From Sphingomonas bacterium (lineage in GTDB: Bacteria; Pseudomonadota; Alphaproteobacteria; Sphingomonadales; Sphingomonadaceae): a stretch of DNA of 51,657 nucleotides. The notes beneath the pieces were generated by a model. The model had not been told where the DNA came from. It did not search any database and saw only the letters and a program-made list of their open reading frames with translations. Each line of letters starts with the position of its first letter. Positions within the stretch are counted from its first letter, which is position 1. The stretch covers positions 1-51,657 of the forward strand of contig NZ_JAQGLG010000194.1 in the NCBI RefSeq assembly GCF_028292965.1, given 5' to 3'. Shown piece after piece: positions 15,476-24,331 of the stretch. The position numbers were made by a program, and so were the translations under genes.

Positions 15476-16216
15476 TCACATCTCCTGCGCCTGGGGACGG
15501 ATCAGGATCTCGTTGATGTCGACCGCGTCCGGCTCGCCGATCGCATAGGCGATGGCGCGCGCGACCGAATCCGCGGGCAGGGCGATGGTCGCGGCACCGG
15601 CTAGGCGCTCGATCGAGGCGGGGTCGGTGATGCGGTCGAACAATTCGCTCTCGGTCGCGCCAGGCGAGACGATTGTGACGCGGATGCCGTCTGCGGTGAC
15701 TTCCTGGCGCAGTGCCTCGGCGATCACCCGCACGGCATGCTTGGTCGCGGCATAGACCGCCGAGCCGCCATTGACCTTGTGCCCGGCGACCGAGGAGATC
15801 GAGATGATATGGCCGGATTTCTGCGCCTTCATCCGCGGCAGCGCGGCGGCGATGGCATAGAGCACGCCCTTGATATTGGTGTCGATCATCGCGTCCCATG
15901 CGTCGATGTCGAGCACGTCGAGGCGCGAGATCGGCATGATGCCGGCATTGTTCACGAGCACATCGATGCGGCCGAAGCGTGCCACCGCCGCCGCGACCAA
16001 CGCCTCCATCGAGTCGCGGCTCGTCACGTCCGCAGCGACGGCCAGCGCCTTGCCGCCAGCGGCCTCGATCTCGGCGACCAGCGCGTCGAGGCGGTCGACC
16101 CGGCGCGCGCCCAGCACCACCGCTGCGCCGCTTGCCGCCAATCGCCGCGCGATCGCCGCGCCGATGCCGCTGCTCGCGCCGGTGACGACCACCGTCTTGC
16201 CCGCGATATTGTCCAT
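15476..16216 (-). CDS. Short-chain dehydrogenase/reductase
   Basis: 246 residues from the ATG at 16216 ([19 protein letters not shown]). Classical SDR motifs: [20 protein letters not shown] (catalytic Ser), YAATK and PGATESELF. It belongs to the YdfG/serine-dehydrogenase-like group of NADP-dependent SDRs, which oxidise small hydroxy compounds, though subgroup assignment by eye is uncertain. It is divergent from the thiolase-tail/enoyl-CoA hydratase operon, sharing a promoter region with a strong operator motif. It ends 68 bases before the next SDR on the same strand. Confidence 0.88.
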   Translation of the reverse strand: MDNIAGKTVVVTGASSGIGAAIARRLAASGAAVVLGARRVDRLDALVAEIEAAGGKALAVAADVTSRDSMEALVAAAVARFGRIDVLVNNAGIMPISRLDVLDIDAWDAMIDTNIKGVLYAIAAALPRMKAQKSGHIISISSVAGHKVNGGSAVYAATKHAVRVIAEALRQEVTADGIRVTIVSPGATESELFDRITDPASIERLAGAATIALPADSVARAIAYAIGEPDAVDINEILIRPQAQEM

Positions 16217-16260
16217 GCCTCTCCCTCCCGCTTGACCTGATGGATTCGGTCGATAGTTTA

Positions 16261-16275
16261 TCTAACATTGATTGG
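16261..16275. promoter_or_regulatory. Cluster operator motif, strong copy (site 2)
   Basis: TCTAAC-ATT-GATTGG on the plus strand, identical to the site at 18246-18260 including the preceding TTA. It lies between the divergent SDR (start 16216) and the thiolase-tail ORF (start 16330), so one site could serve both promoters. Confidence 0.6.
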
Positions 16276-16329
16276 AAATAAAGCGACTGGTAGATCGCCG
16301 ACCAGTGATCAACCCGCCTGGAGAGCGCG

Positions 16330-16449
16330 ATGCAGAAACCAACCGCTTATATCTTGGACGCCCTGCACAAGCGCGGAGGACGCTACGGCCTGCAGACGAT
16401 GTGCGAGGGCGGCGGCACCGCCAACGTCACCATCGTCGAGCGGTTATGA
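16330..16449 (+). pseudogene. Thiolase C-terminal remnant kept as a 39-codon leader ORF
   Basis: ATG at 16330 with GGAG six bases upstream, stop TGA at 16447-16449. The peptide ends GGRYGLQTMCEGGGTANV plus TIVERL, the catalytic-Cys loop and C-terminus of acetyl-CoA acetyltransferases such as the steroid thiolase FadA5. The rest of the enzyme, including the nucleophile Cys and the CoA-binding region, is absent, and an in-frame stop lies at 16306. It overlaps the next gene in an ATGA junction. Probably a deletion relic whose reading keeps the enoyl-CoA hydratase translationally coupled. Confidence 0.75.
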
Positions 16450-17243
16450 GCGGCCCGCTCAGCATCGAGCGGCGCGGCGCGGTCGACTGGGTCACGCTCG
16501 ACCGGCCCGATCGCCTCAATGCGCTCGACGCCGCGTTGATCGACGCGCTGCTGCGTTATTTCGAGCGGCTTTACGACGATGATGCCTGCCGCGTCGTCGT
16601 ACTGCGCGGCGCCGGTCGCGCCTTTTGCGCCGGCGCGGATCTGGCTGGCGAGCTCACCCGCCACGTCACCGATGACGGCATCGCCGCCTCGATGCGGGTC
16701 CAGCGCAACATTCGCAACATCATGCTGGCGATGCGCCGCTGTCCGCAGCCGATCGTCGCTTTGCTCCACGGCGCCGCGGTCGGTGGCGGCTTCGCGCTGG
16801 CGCTGGCCAGCGACATCCGCCTCGCCGCTCCCGATACGCGGATGAACGCTGCCTTCATCAAGATCGGCATCGGCGGTTGCGATGTCGGTGTCAGCTATTT
16901 CCTGCCGCGCCTCGTCGGTGCGTCGCTGGCGCATGAGTTGATGCTCACCGGTCGAGACCTGCTTGCCGACCGTGCGCTCCGGCTGGGCCTCGTGGCCGAG
17001 GTCGTCGCGCGAGAGGGGCTGGAGGAAGCCGCCGCCGCCTATGTCGACGCGATGCTTGCCACCGCGCCGATGGGCCTCGCGCTGACCAAGGAGGTGATCA
17101 ACGTCAATCTCGACGCACCGGGGCTGGAGGCGGCGATGGCGCTGGAGGATCGCAATCAGGTGATGCTCTCGCAAAGCGCCGATTTCCGCGAGGGCGCGGC
17201 TGCCTTTCGCGAGAAACGCGCACCGAAATTCACGGGTCGATAG
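16446..17243 (+). CDS. Enoyl-CoA hydratase/isomerase
   Basis: 265 residues from the ATG at 16446, coupled to the thiolase remnant. Crotonase fold: LDRPDRLNALDAALI, the first oxyanion segment AFCAGADLAGEL, the second LLHGAAVGGGFALALASDIRLAA, then IGIGGCDVGVSYFLPRLVG. The family hydrates or isomerises enoyl-CoA. The usual glutamates of classical hydratases are not obvious: the loop after GIGG has Cys-Asp, so an isomerase or another crotonase activity is possible. It is followed after 11 bases by an SDR on the same strand, consistent with beta-oxidation-like steps. Confidence 0.88.
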   Translation: MSGPLSIERRGAVDWVTLDRPDRLNALDAALIDALLRYFERLYDDDACRVVVLRGAGRAFCAGADLAGELTRHVTDDGIAASMRVQRNIRNIMLAMRRCPQPIVALLHGAAVGGGFALALASDIRLAAPDTRMNAAFIKIGIGGCDVGVSYFLPRLVGASLAHELMLTGRDLLADRALRLGLVAEVVAREGLEEAAAAYVDAMLATAPMGLALTKEVINVNLDAPGLEAAMALEDRNQVMLSQSADFREGAAAFREKRAPKFTGR

Positions 17244-17254
17244 GGGAAGAAGAG

Positions 17255-18034
<780 letters not shown>

Positions 18035-18049
18035 AGTGGGTCGACGTTT

Positions 18050-18213
18050 AGACCTTCCCCTCCCTTGCAGGGAGGGGATCAAGGGGTGGGTTTAGCGTCG
18101 GGCGAGGCTCGATGCCTCGTCCGACGCTGTTTTGTCGGTCGGCTGGAGAGTCTTTTTGAGCGCGCAGACGCGCGCACCCACCCCCAACCCCTCCTTGGAA
18201 GGGAGGGGAGTCC
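18050..18213. repeat. Intergenic inverted-repeat element with terminator-like core
   Basis: Outer arms of GC-rich tcccctccctt-type sequence at about 18052-18090 and 18176-18213 are inverted copies. The core has AGCGTCGG (18094-18101) pairing with CCGACGCT (18121-18128) and an inner CGAGG/CCTCG, followed by GTTTTG. It probably terminates the enoyl-CoA hydratase-SDR operon and belongs to the same family as the element at 30210-30320. Confidence 0.65.
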
Positions 18214-18245
18214 CGAGGCCTAAGCTCATTCGAACCTGCTTGTTA

Positions 18246-18260
18246 TCTAACATTGATTGG
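18246..18260. promoter_or_regulatory. Cluster operator motif, strong copy (site 3)
   Basis: TCTAAC-ATT-GATTGG, 29 bases upstream of the FAD dehydrogenase start, an ideal place for control of initiation. Matches site 2 in every motif position. Confidence 0.6.
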
Positions 18261-18289
18261 TTTACGTTCCGACTCATGAGGAGAGCGAC

Positions 18290-19960
18290 ATGACGCCGAT
18301 CGCGGTCGAAGATGCCGACGCCGTCAACTGGGACAGGCAGACCGATGTCGTCGTGGTCGGATTCGGCGGCGCCGGGGCCAGTGCGGCATTGCAGGCGCGA
18401 GAGGAAGGTGCCGAGGTTTTGCTGATCGACCGCTTCGGCGGCGGCGGTACGACGACCTATAGCGGCGGGGTGATCTATGCCGGCGCCACCCGCTTCCAGC
18501 GTGAGGCGGGGCTGGCGGACAGTGTCGACAACATGCTCGCCTATCTCGAGATGGAGGTCGGCGACGCGGTGCGGCCGGAGACGCTGCGCCGCTTCTGCGC
18601 GGGCAGCGCGGGCGATCTCGACTGGCTGATCGGCCACGGCGTCGAATATGCTTCGGACGCCTATCTCGACAAGATCACCTACCCGCCCGAGGGCAAATAT
18701 CTCTATTATTCCGGCAACGAGAAGTCGCCCGCCTTCGCGGCCAAGGCGAAGCCGGCGCCGCGCGGCCACCGTGCGGTCGGCCCCGGTTTCGGCGGGGCGC
18801 ATTACATCGCGGCGTTGCGCGAGGCGGCGGTGCGCAACGGCGTCGATCTGTTGCTCCACACCCGGGTCACCCGCCTCGTCACCGATCGTGCCGGCCGCGT
18901 GCTTGGCGTCGAGGCGATCGCGCTGCCCGCCGACAAGCATGCCGAACACCAGGCGCATTATGCCGTGGTCAGCCCCTATGTGCCGCATAACCATGCGAAG
19001 ACCGAACGTGCGGCGAGGGCGATGGCGGCGCTGGAAGAGAAATATGGCCGCACGATCCTGATCCGCGCCCGGGGGGGCGTGATCCTCTCGACCGGCGGCT
19101 ACGCCTATAGCCGCGACCTTGTCGGCAGGAGCGACCCGGTGCTCGGCCAGCATTATGATGTCAGCCACCGCCTTTCGACCATGGGCAATGACGGCTCGGG
19201 CACGGCGATGGGCATGTCCGTCGGCGGCGCGACCGGGCATATGGACTCGGTCTATATCGCCCGCAACATCGCGCCGCCCGAGGCGCTGCTACAAGGCATT
19301 CTCGTCAACCGCGACGGTGAGCGTTTCGTGGCGGAGGACGCCTATGTCAGCCTGATCGGCGGCGTGCTCGCACGCCAGCCCGAGGGCAAGGCGTGGCTGA
19401 TCGTGCCCGCAAAGGCCTTTCGCAGATCGATCCGCGAGGCGCTGACCTGCGGCTGGCAGCGGTTCAAATATTTCGGCGTGCCGATGCTGGTCAATTATGT
19501 GCTGGGCGGCACCCGTCGTGGCGGCAGCGTCGCGGCACTGGCGCGCAAGCTGGGTATCGACCCGGGCGCGCTTGCCGCCACCATTGCCGAACATGATGTC
19601 GATCTCGCCGCCGGTCGCGCGGACGGGGTCGGCAAGACCGAGGAGCTGCGCACACCGCTCGGCAAGGGGCCGTTCTATGCGATCAACATGTCGATGGCGA
19701 ACCGCCACGCCCTGACCAAATTCATGACCTTGGGCGGGCTCACCGTCGATGAGGACAGCGGCGCCGTCACGCGCGAAGACGGGAGCGCGGTGCCCGGCCT
19801 CTACGCCGCCGGCATGTCGGCGGTCGGACTACATTCGAATGGCTATATCAGCGGCCTGTCGCTCGCCGACGGCGTTTTCTCGGGCCGCCGCGCCGCCCGC
19901 CATGCCGCCGCTGCCTCCGGCCCCAAGCCGGCCAACCGCCCCCTCGAAACCGCGGGCTGA
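18290..19960 (+). CDS. FAD-dependent dehydrogenase, fumarate reductase/3-ketosteroid dehydrogenase superfamily
   Basis: 556 residues from the ATG at 18290 with AGGAG upstream; the ATG-like start at 18257 would lie inside the operator. An N-terminal FAD-binding Rossmann motif (VVVGFGGAGASAALQARE) is followed by the GGGGTTTYSGGVIYAG loop, an ILSTGGYAYSRDL segment and the C-terminal FAD motif ending GLYAAGMSAVGLHSNGYISG. Relatives include ketosteroid Delta1- and Delta4-dehydrogenases. It would introduce or remove an alicyclic double bond, but the catalytic tyrosines cannot be assigned by eye. First gene of an operon with ribBX, an OYE and an HMG-CoA-lyase-type gene. Confidence 0.85.
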   Translation: MTPIAVEDADAVNWDRQTDVVVVGFGGAGASAALQAREEGAEVLLIDRFGGGGTTTYSGGVIYAGATRFQREAGLADSVDNMLAYLEMEVGDAVRPETLRRFCAGSAGDLDWLIGHGVEYASDAYLDKITYPPEGKYLYYSGNEKSPAFAAKAKPAPRGHRAVGPGFGGAHYIAALREAAVRNGVDLLLHTRVTRLVTDRAGRVLGVEAIALPADKHAEHQAHYAVVSPYVPHNHAKTERAARAMAALEEKYGRTILIRARGGVILSTGGYAYSRDLVGRSDPVLGQHYDVSHRLSTMGNDGSGTAMGMSVGGATGHMDSVYIARNIAPPEALLQGILVNRDGERFVAEDAYVSLIGGVLARQPEGKAWLIVPAKAFRRSIREALTCGWQRFKYFGVPMLVNYVLGGTRRGGSVAALARKLGIDPGALAATIAEHDVDLAAGRADGVGKTEELRTPLGKGPFYAINMSMANRHALTKFMTLGGLTVDEDSGAVTREDGSAVPGLYAAGMSAVGLHSNGYISGLSLADGVFSGRRAARHAAAASGPKPANRPLETAG

Positions 19961-19964
19961 TCCG

Positions 19965-21098
19965 ATGAAGAACAACGCGCTGTCGAGCATCGACGAGATC
20001 ATCGACGAGGCCAGGAACGGCCGGATGTTCATCCTGGTCGATGACGAGGATCGCGAGAATGAGGGCGATCTCGTCATCCCCGCCCAGATGGCCACGCCCG
20101 AGGCGATCAACTTCATGGCACGCGAGGGGCGCGGCCTGATCTGCCTGTCGATGCTCAGGTCGCGGATCGAGGAACTCGGCCTCGACCTGATGAGCCGCGA
20201 AAATCGCACCGCCTTCGAGACCGCCTTCACCGTCTCGATCGAGGCGCGCGAGGGCGTGACCACCGGCATCTCCGCCGCCGACCGCGCGCGCACCGTCGCG
20301 GTGGCGATCAACGCGGCCAACGGTCCTGCGGAGATCGTCACCCCCGGCCATGTCTTTCCGCTGGTCGCGCGCGACGGCGGCGTGCTGGTCCGCGCCGGGC
20401 ATACCGAGGCGGCGGTCGACATCGCCCGTCTTGCCGGGCTCAATCCGTCGGGCGTGATCTGCGAGGTGATGAACGAGGATGGCGGCATGGCGCGGATGGA
20501 CGATCTCGTCGCCTTCGCCCAGCGTCACAATCTCAAGATCGGCACGATCCGCGACCTGATCGCCTATCGCCTGCGCTGCGACCATAATCTGCGCAAGGTC
20601 GGCGAGGCGCGCTTTCACAGCATGTTCGGGGGCGACTGGACCGCCGTCACCTTCCGCAACAAGGCGATCGACAGCGAGATGCTCGCGCTGGTGAAGGGCG
20701 ATGTCGGGCCCGGCAAGCCGACGCTGGTGCGCATGCATGTCGTCGATGTCTTCACCGACATGCTCGGCGTGGCCGGCGAGCGCCACGGCCTGTTGCAAAG
20801 CGCGATGGCCGAGATCGCGCGCGAAGGGGCGGGCGTGATCGTGATGATCACCCAGCAGATGCCCAACATGCTAACCCGTTTCGTCGATCGCAAATCGGAC
20901 GAGAGCCCGGCGGTCAGCGATCTCGACGCTTTGCGCGATTATGGCGTCGGGGCGCAGATACTCTCCGCGCTCGGTGTCCATGACATGATCCTGCTGACAA
21001 ATTCGCCGCGCACGCTGGTTGCGTTGCAAGGCTTCGCTCTCAATGTGGTAGGGCACCGCGCCATGACCAGCACGCCCCCTTCGACCTGGATCCAATGA
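19965..21098 (+). CDS. ribBX: RibB-RibX: DHBP synthase fused to a zinc-less GTP cyclohydrolase II-like domain
   Basis: 377 residues from the ATG at 19965, four bases after the previous stop. The N-terminal domain (to about residue 205) is 3,4-dihydroxy-2-butanone 4-phosphate synthase: VDDEDRENEGDL, FMAREGRGLICL, TTGISAADRART, TPGHVFPLVARDGG, AGHTEAAVD. The C-terminal half resembles RibA, but the segment matching its zinc-binding Cys region reads RMHVVDVFTDMLGVAG, with no Cys. Such RibBX proteins are known in alphaproteobacteria and should make only the ribulose-derived riboflavin precursor. Its place among flavoenzyme genes suggests a dedicated flavin supply. Confidence 0.9.
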   Translation: MKNNALSSIDEIIDEARNGRMFILVDDEDRENEGDLVIPAQMATPEAINFMAREGRGLICLSMLRSRIEELGLDLMSRENRTAFETAFTVSIEAREGVTTGISAADRARTVAVAINAANGPAEIVTPGHVFPLVARDGGVLVRAGHTEAAVDIARLAGLNPSGVICEVMNEDGGMARMDDLVAFAQRHNLKIGTIRDLIAYRLRCDHNLRKVGEARFHSMFGGDWTAVTFRNKAIDSEMLALVKGDVGPGKPTLVRMHVVDVFTDMLGVAGERHGLLQSAMAEIAREGAGVIVMITQQMPNMLTRFVDRKSDESPAVSDLDALRDYGVGAQILSALGVHDMILLTNSPRTLVALQGFALNVVGHRAMTSTPPSTWIQ

Positions 21099-22186
21099 AC
21101 GAAACCACATTGTCACTGCACGCGCCGCTGAGCTTTCGCCGCGGCCCCGCTATGCCCAACCGCATGGCGCTGGCGCCGCTGACCAATTTGCAGAGCCATG
21201 ACGACGGCACCCTGTCGGAAGACGAATTTGCCTGGCTGGTGAAGCGGGCGGATGGCGGTTTCGGCATGGTGATGACCTGTGCGGCGAGCACGCACGCGCT
21301 CGGCAAGGGTTTCCCGCGCCAGCTCGGTATCCATGACGATGGCCATATCCTCGGGCTCGAACGCCTTGCCACCGCCTTGCGGCAGGCCGGCGCGCTGTCC
21401 TCGGTCCAGCTCCAGCATAGCGGCGGCCGTGCCCCGCGCGAGCTGATCCCCGGCCAGCCCGTAGGTGCGATCGACGATGCGAAGCGTGGTGTCCGCGCGC
21501 TCTCGACCGGCGAGGTCGAGCAGGCGATCGAGGATTTCATCCTCGCCGGGCTGCGCGCCGAGCGTGCCGGCTTCGACGGTGTCGAGGCGCACGGCGCGCA
21601 TGGTTATCTGCTCTGCCAGTTCCTCGACACGCACAATGCCCGCACCGACCGCTATGGTGGCAGCGCGGAGAATCGTGCGCGCATGATCCTCGAGGTGATC
21701 GCCGGCTTGCGCGCCCGCGCCCGGCCCGATTTCCAGATCGGGGTGCGCCTGTCGCCGGAGCGTTACGGCATGGACTTGGGCGAGATCCGCGCCCTTTCCG
21801 CCCGACTGCTGCGCGAGGGGCAGGTCGACTATCTCGATATCTCCTGCTGGGACACGTTCAAGCAACCCGAGGACCCCGCCTGGCATGGCCGCGCGCTGAT
21901 GGACTGGTTCACCGATCTCGACCGCCATGGCACGCGCCTGGGCGTCGCGGGCAAACTGACCACTGCGCAAAATGCCCGGGAATGTCTGACGCGCGGCGCT
22001 GACTTCGTGGTGATCGGGCGCGGTGCGATTTTGCACCATGATTTCGCGCGCCGCATCGCGGACGAGGATTTCGCCAGCGCGCCGCTGCCCATCAGCCGCG
22101 CGCATCTCGCGGCTGAGGGGCTGGGCCGCGACTTCATCGATTACATGGCGACCTGGCCGGGCTTCGTCGCGGAGGAGGCGGCATGA
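21095..22186 (+). CDS. NADH:flavin oxidoreductase, Old Yellow Enzyme family
   Basis: 363 residues; ATG 21095 overlaps the ribBX stop (ATGA). A single FMN-binding TIM barrel: NRMALAPLTNLQSHDDG, VQLQHSGGRA, the active-site HGAHGYLLCQFL (His and Tyr of the family), NARTDRYGGSAENR, FVVIGRGAILHHDFA. There is no C-terminal FAD/NAD domain, unlike the FadH-like gene at 25116. OYEs reduce activated C=C bonds of enones or enoyl compounds. The overlaps on both sides show a tight operon. Confidence 0.92.
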   Translation: MNETTLSLHAPLSFRRGPAMPNRMALAPLTNLQSHDDGTLSEDEFAWLVKRADGGFGMVMTCAASTHALGKGFPRQLGIHDDGHILGLERLATALRQAGALSSVQLQHSGGRAPRELIPGQPVGAIDDAKRGVRALSTGEVEQAIEDFILAGLRAERAGFDGVEAHGAHGYLLCQFLDTHNARTDRYGGSAENRARMILEVIAGLRARARPDFQIGVRLSPERYGMDLGEIRALSARLLREGQVDYLDISCWDTFKQPEDPAWHGRALMDWFTDLDRHGTRLGVAGKLTTAQNARECLTRGADFVVIGRGAILHHDFARRIADEDFASAPLPISRAHLAAEGLGRDFIDYMATWPGFVAEEAA

Positions 22187-23094
22187 GCCGGACATTCCAG
22201 ATCGTCGAGGTCGCCCCGCGTGACGGCCTGCAGAATGAGAGCGTGATCGTTTCGACCGCCGACAAGGTCGCGTTGATCGAACGGATGATCGACGCCGGCG
22301 CGCGGCGCTTCGAGGTCGGCAGTTTCGTCAACCCGAAGCGCGTGCCGCAAATGGCCGACACACCCGAGGTGATCGCCGCGCTGCCCGACCGGGCGGATGT
22401 CAGTTATATCGGCCTGTGCCTTAACCTGAAAGGCGTCGAGCGCGCCGCCGGGTCGCGCGCCGGCAACAAGCGCGGGGTGGATGAGGCTGGCTGCGTCACC
22501 GTGGCGAGCGACAGTTTCGGCCGGGCCAACCAGGCGCAGACCTCGGCGGAATCGGTCGCCGAGAATGTCGTGATGCTGGCATTGGCGAAACGCGAGGGAC
22601 TGGTGCCGCAGGTGACAATCGCGGTGGCGTTCGGTTGTCCGTTCGAAAAGGTCGTGCCGCAACAATATGTGCTCGACATCGCCCGCCGCCTTGCCGAGGC
22701 GGGCCCGGTCGAAATCGCGCTCGCCGACACGATCGGGGTCGCCGTGCCCGGTCAGGTCCGCGACCTGATCGGCGCGTTGCGTGATGTGCTCCCGGCCGAC
22801 ATCCGCCTGCGCGGTCATTTCCACGACACCCGCGCGACCGGTATCGCCAATGCCTGGGCGGCGTGGGAAGCGGGGGCGGAGGTGCTGGACAGCTCGCTCG
22901 GCGGGCTGGGCGGCTGCCCGTTCGCGCCGGGCGCGACGGGGAATGTCGCGACCGAGGATATGGTCTATCTGTTCGAACGCTCGGGTGTGGCGACGGGGAT
23001 CGATCTGGAGAAGGCGATTGGCGTCAACAAATGGTTCGCCGGGGTGATGGGCAAGGCGTTGCCGTCGAATGTGGGGCGGGCTGGCGGCTTTTAG
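22183..23094 (+). CDS. HMG-CoA lyase-type protein
   Basis: 303 residues; ATG 22183 overlaps the OYE stop. DRE-TIM metallolyase features: VEVAPRDGLQNE (the catalytic Arg-Asp), EVGSFVNPKRVPQMAD, ADTIGVAVPGQV, the metal-binding HFHDTRATG and the G-loop LGGLGGCPFAPGATGNVATED with the conserved Cys. It would split 3-hydroxy-3-methylglutaryl-CoA or a related 3-hydroxy-3-methylacyl-CoA to acetyl-CoA plus a ketone/acetoacetate. In catabolism such lyases serve leucine and acyclic isoprenoid breakdown. No leucine-pathway acyl-CoA carboxylase is present here. Last gene of the operon beginning at 18290. Confidence 0.9.
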   Translation: MSRTFQIVEVAPRDGLQNESVIVSTADKVALIERMIDAGARRFEVGSFVNPKRVPQMADTPEVIAALPDRADVSYIGLCLNLKGVERAAGSRAGNKRGVDEAGCVTVASDSFGRANQAQTSAESVAENVVMLALAKREGLVPQVTIAVAFGCPFEKVVPQQYVLDIARRLAEAGPVEIALADTIGVAVPGQVRDLIGALRDVLPADIRLRGHFHDTRATGIANAWAAWEAGAEVLDSSLGGLGGCPFAPGATGNVATEDMVYLFERSGVATGIDLEKAIGVNKWFAGVMGKALPSNVGRAGGF

Positions 23095-23120
23095 GGTAGG
23101 GCGCGAACGCCAAAACACTC

Positions 23121-23216
23121 CGTCACCCCGGACTTGTTCCGGGGTCCAAGGTTCCGCAAACGCACCAGCCGCTTCTTACGCGGCACGTTGGATCCCGGAA
23201 CAAGTCCGGGATGACG
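23121..23216. repeat. Intergenic inverted-repeat element
   Basis: CGTCACCCCGGACTTGTTCC (from 23121) and its inverted partner GGAACAAGTCCGGGATGACG (to 23216) form a stem of about 27 bases with a central loop. It follows the HMG-CoA-lyase-type gene and can act as a transcription end. The element at 38273-38379 has the same architecture. Confidence 0.7.
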
Positions 23217-23286
23217 AAGCGTGGGGTTGGCGCGCTCCCACGACGCATATTGCGCCATCCATGCCCATATGATCCAACCTCACGGC

Positions 23287-23658
23287 ATGCCCCAGCCAAC
23301 CCCCGTCTCTGACGTCGCCGCCGTCCGCCGCGCGCTCATCGCCGCCGCGCGGGCGGGGGAGGCAGTCAGCTATGCCGGGCTGCTCACCGATCTCGGCCAT
23401 CGCTTCACCCGGCCGCTGATGCGGGCCCTGTGCAAGACGCTCGATGTGATCGACGAGGCCGGCGCCGCCGCCGGCGAGCCCGAGTTGGCAGTGCTTGTCG
23501 TGCGCGAATCCGATGGCTTGCCCGGGCAGGGCTGGTGGGTCAGCAATCGCCCGGTGATGATGACCTATGACGGTCCATGGACCGGACCCGAGGCGATGGT
23601 CTTCGTGCGCGGCCAGCAACAGGACGTGTTCGACTATTGGCGCGCGCACGACGATTGA
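23287..23658 (+). CDS. Hypothetical protein
   Basis: 123 residues from the ATG at 23287; a longer start at 23221 runs into the repeat element. No catalytic motif is recognised. The sequence has an N-terminal helical part (DVAAVRRALIAAARAG, SYAGLLTDLG, RPLMRALCKTLDVIDE) resembling a winged-helix-like fold and a C-terminal VVRESDGLPGQGWWV segment. The helical part and the SDGLPGQGWW turn recur, from memory, in small sphingomonad proteins of unknown role. It precedes the DedA gene on the same strand, with 46 bases between. Confidence 0.6.
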   Translation: MPQPTPVSDVAAVRRALIAAARAGEAVSYAGLLTDLGHRFTRPLMRALCKTLDVIDEAGAAAGEPELAVLVVRESDGLPGQGWWVSNRPVMMTYDGPWTGPEAMVFVRGQQQDVFDYWRAHDD

Positions 23659-23704
23659 GGCAGCGGCGCTGGCGCATCCTGCCGCGATCGGGCACGCCGT
23701 GTCC

Positions 23705-24316
23705 ATGACGATCGAAACCCTCATCGCCCATTACGGCTTCGCTGCGATCTTCGTCGGCGCCGGCGTGGAGGGCGAGACGTCGGTGGTCGCCGGCGGGGTG
23801 CTGGCGCATCGCGGGCTGCTGCCCTTGTGGTCCGCCGGGTTGGCCGCGGCGACGGGATCGTTCTTCGCCGACCAGTTGTTCTTCGCCGCCGGCCGTTATT
23901 TTCGCGACAACCGCCGTGTGAAGAAGATGGAGCAACGCCCCGCCTTCGCCAAGGCGCTGGTCATGCTCGAGCATCATCCCATATTGTTCATCATGGGGTT
24001 CCGCTTCCTCTATGGCCTGCGCACGATCAGCCCGATGGCGGTCGGCACCTCGCAGGTTCGCGCGCGGACCTTTCTGCTACTCAATGGCCTGGCCGCGATC
24101 CTGTGGGGCGCGCTGTTCACCGGCATCGGCTACGGCTTTGGCGGCGGCATCGAGCGGCTGTTCGGCGACAATGTCTCGGTCAGCAGCCTGTTGCCGATCG
24201 CGACATTGGTGGTGGTCGTCCTGTTCGGCGTCGCCCAGGCTGTGCGCTGGTTGCACCATCGTCATGCCGATCACTGCGTCGAGAGGGCGGCGGCGAAGCG
24301 TACTGCCGAGGCCTGA
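23705..24316 (+). CDS. DedA family membrane protein
   Basis: 203 residues from the ATG at 23705 (GTG 23699 is possible). SNARE-associated/DedA pattern: FVGAGVEGETSVVAGGVLAHRG, a second hydrophobic segment, AGRYFRDNRRVKKME, FIMGFRFLYGLRTISPMAVGTS, then two C-terminal transmembrane spans (LNGLAAILWGALFTGIGYGFG, LPIATLVVVVLFGV). DedA proteins sit in the inner membrane and are linked to lipid flipping and envelope homeostasis. It shows no operator motif and is probably not part of the catabolic function. Confidence 0.88.
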   Translation: MTIETLIAHYGFAAIFVGAGVEGETSVVAGGVLAHRGLLPLWSAGLAAATGSFFADQLFFAAGRYFRDNRRVKKMEQRPAFAKALVMLEHHPILFIMGFRFLYGLRTISPMAVGTSQVRARTFLLLNGLAAILWGALFTGIGYGFGGGIERLFGDNVSVSSLLPIATLVVVVLFGVAQAVRWLHHRHADHCVERAAAKRTAEA

Positions 24317-24331
24317 TGTCCTGGCGGCGGC

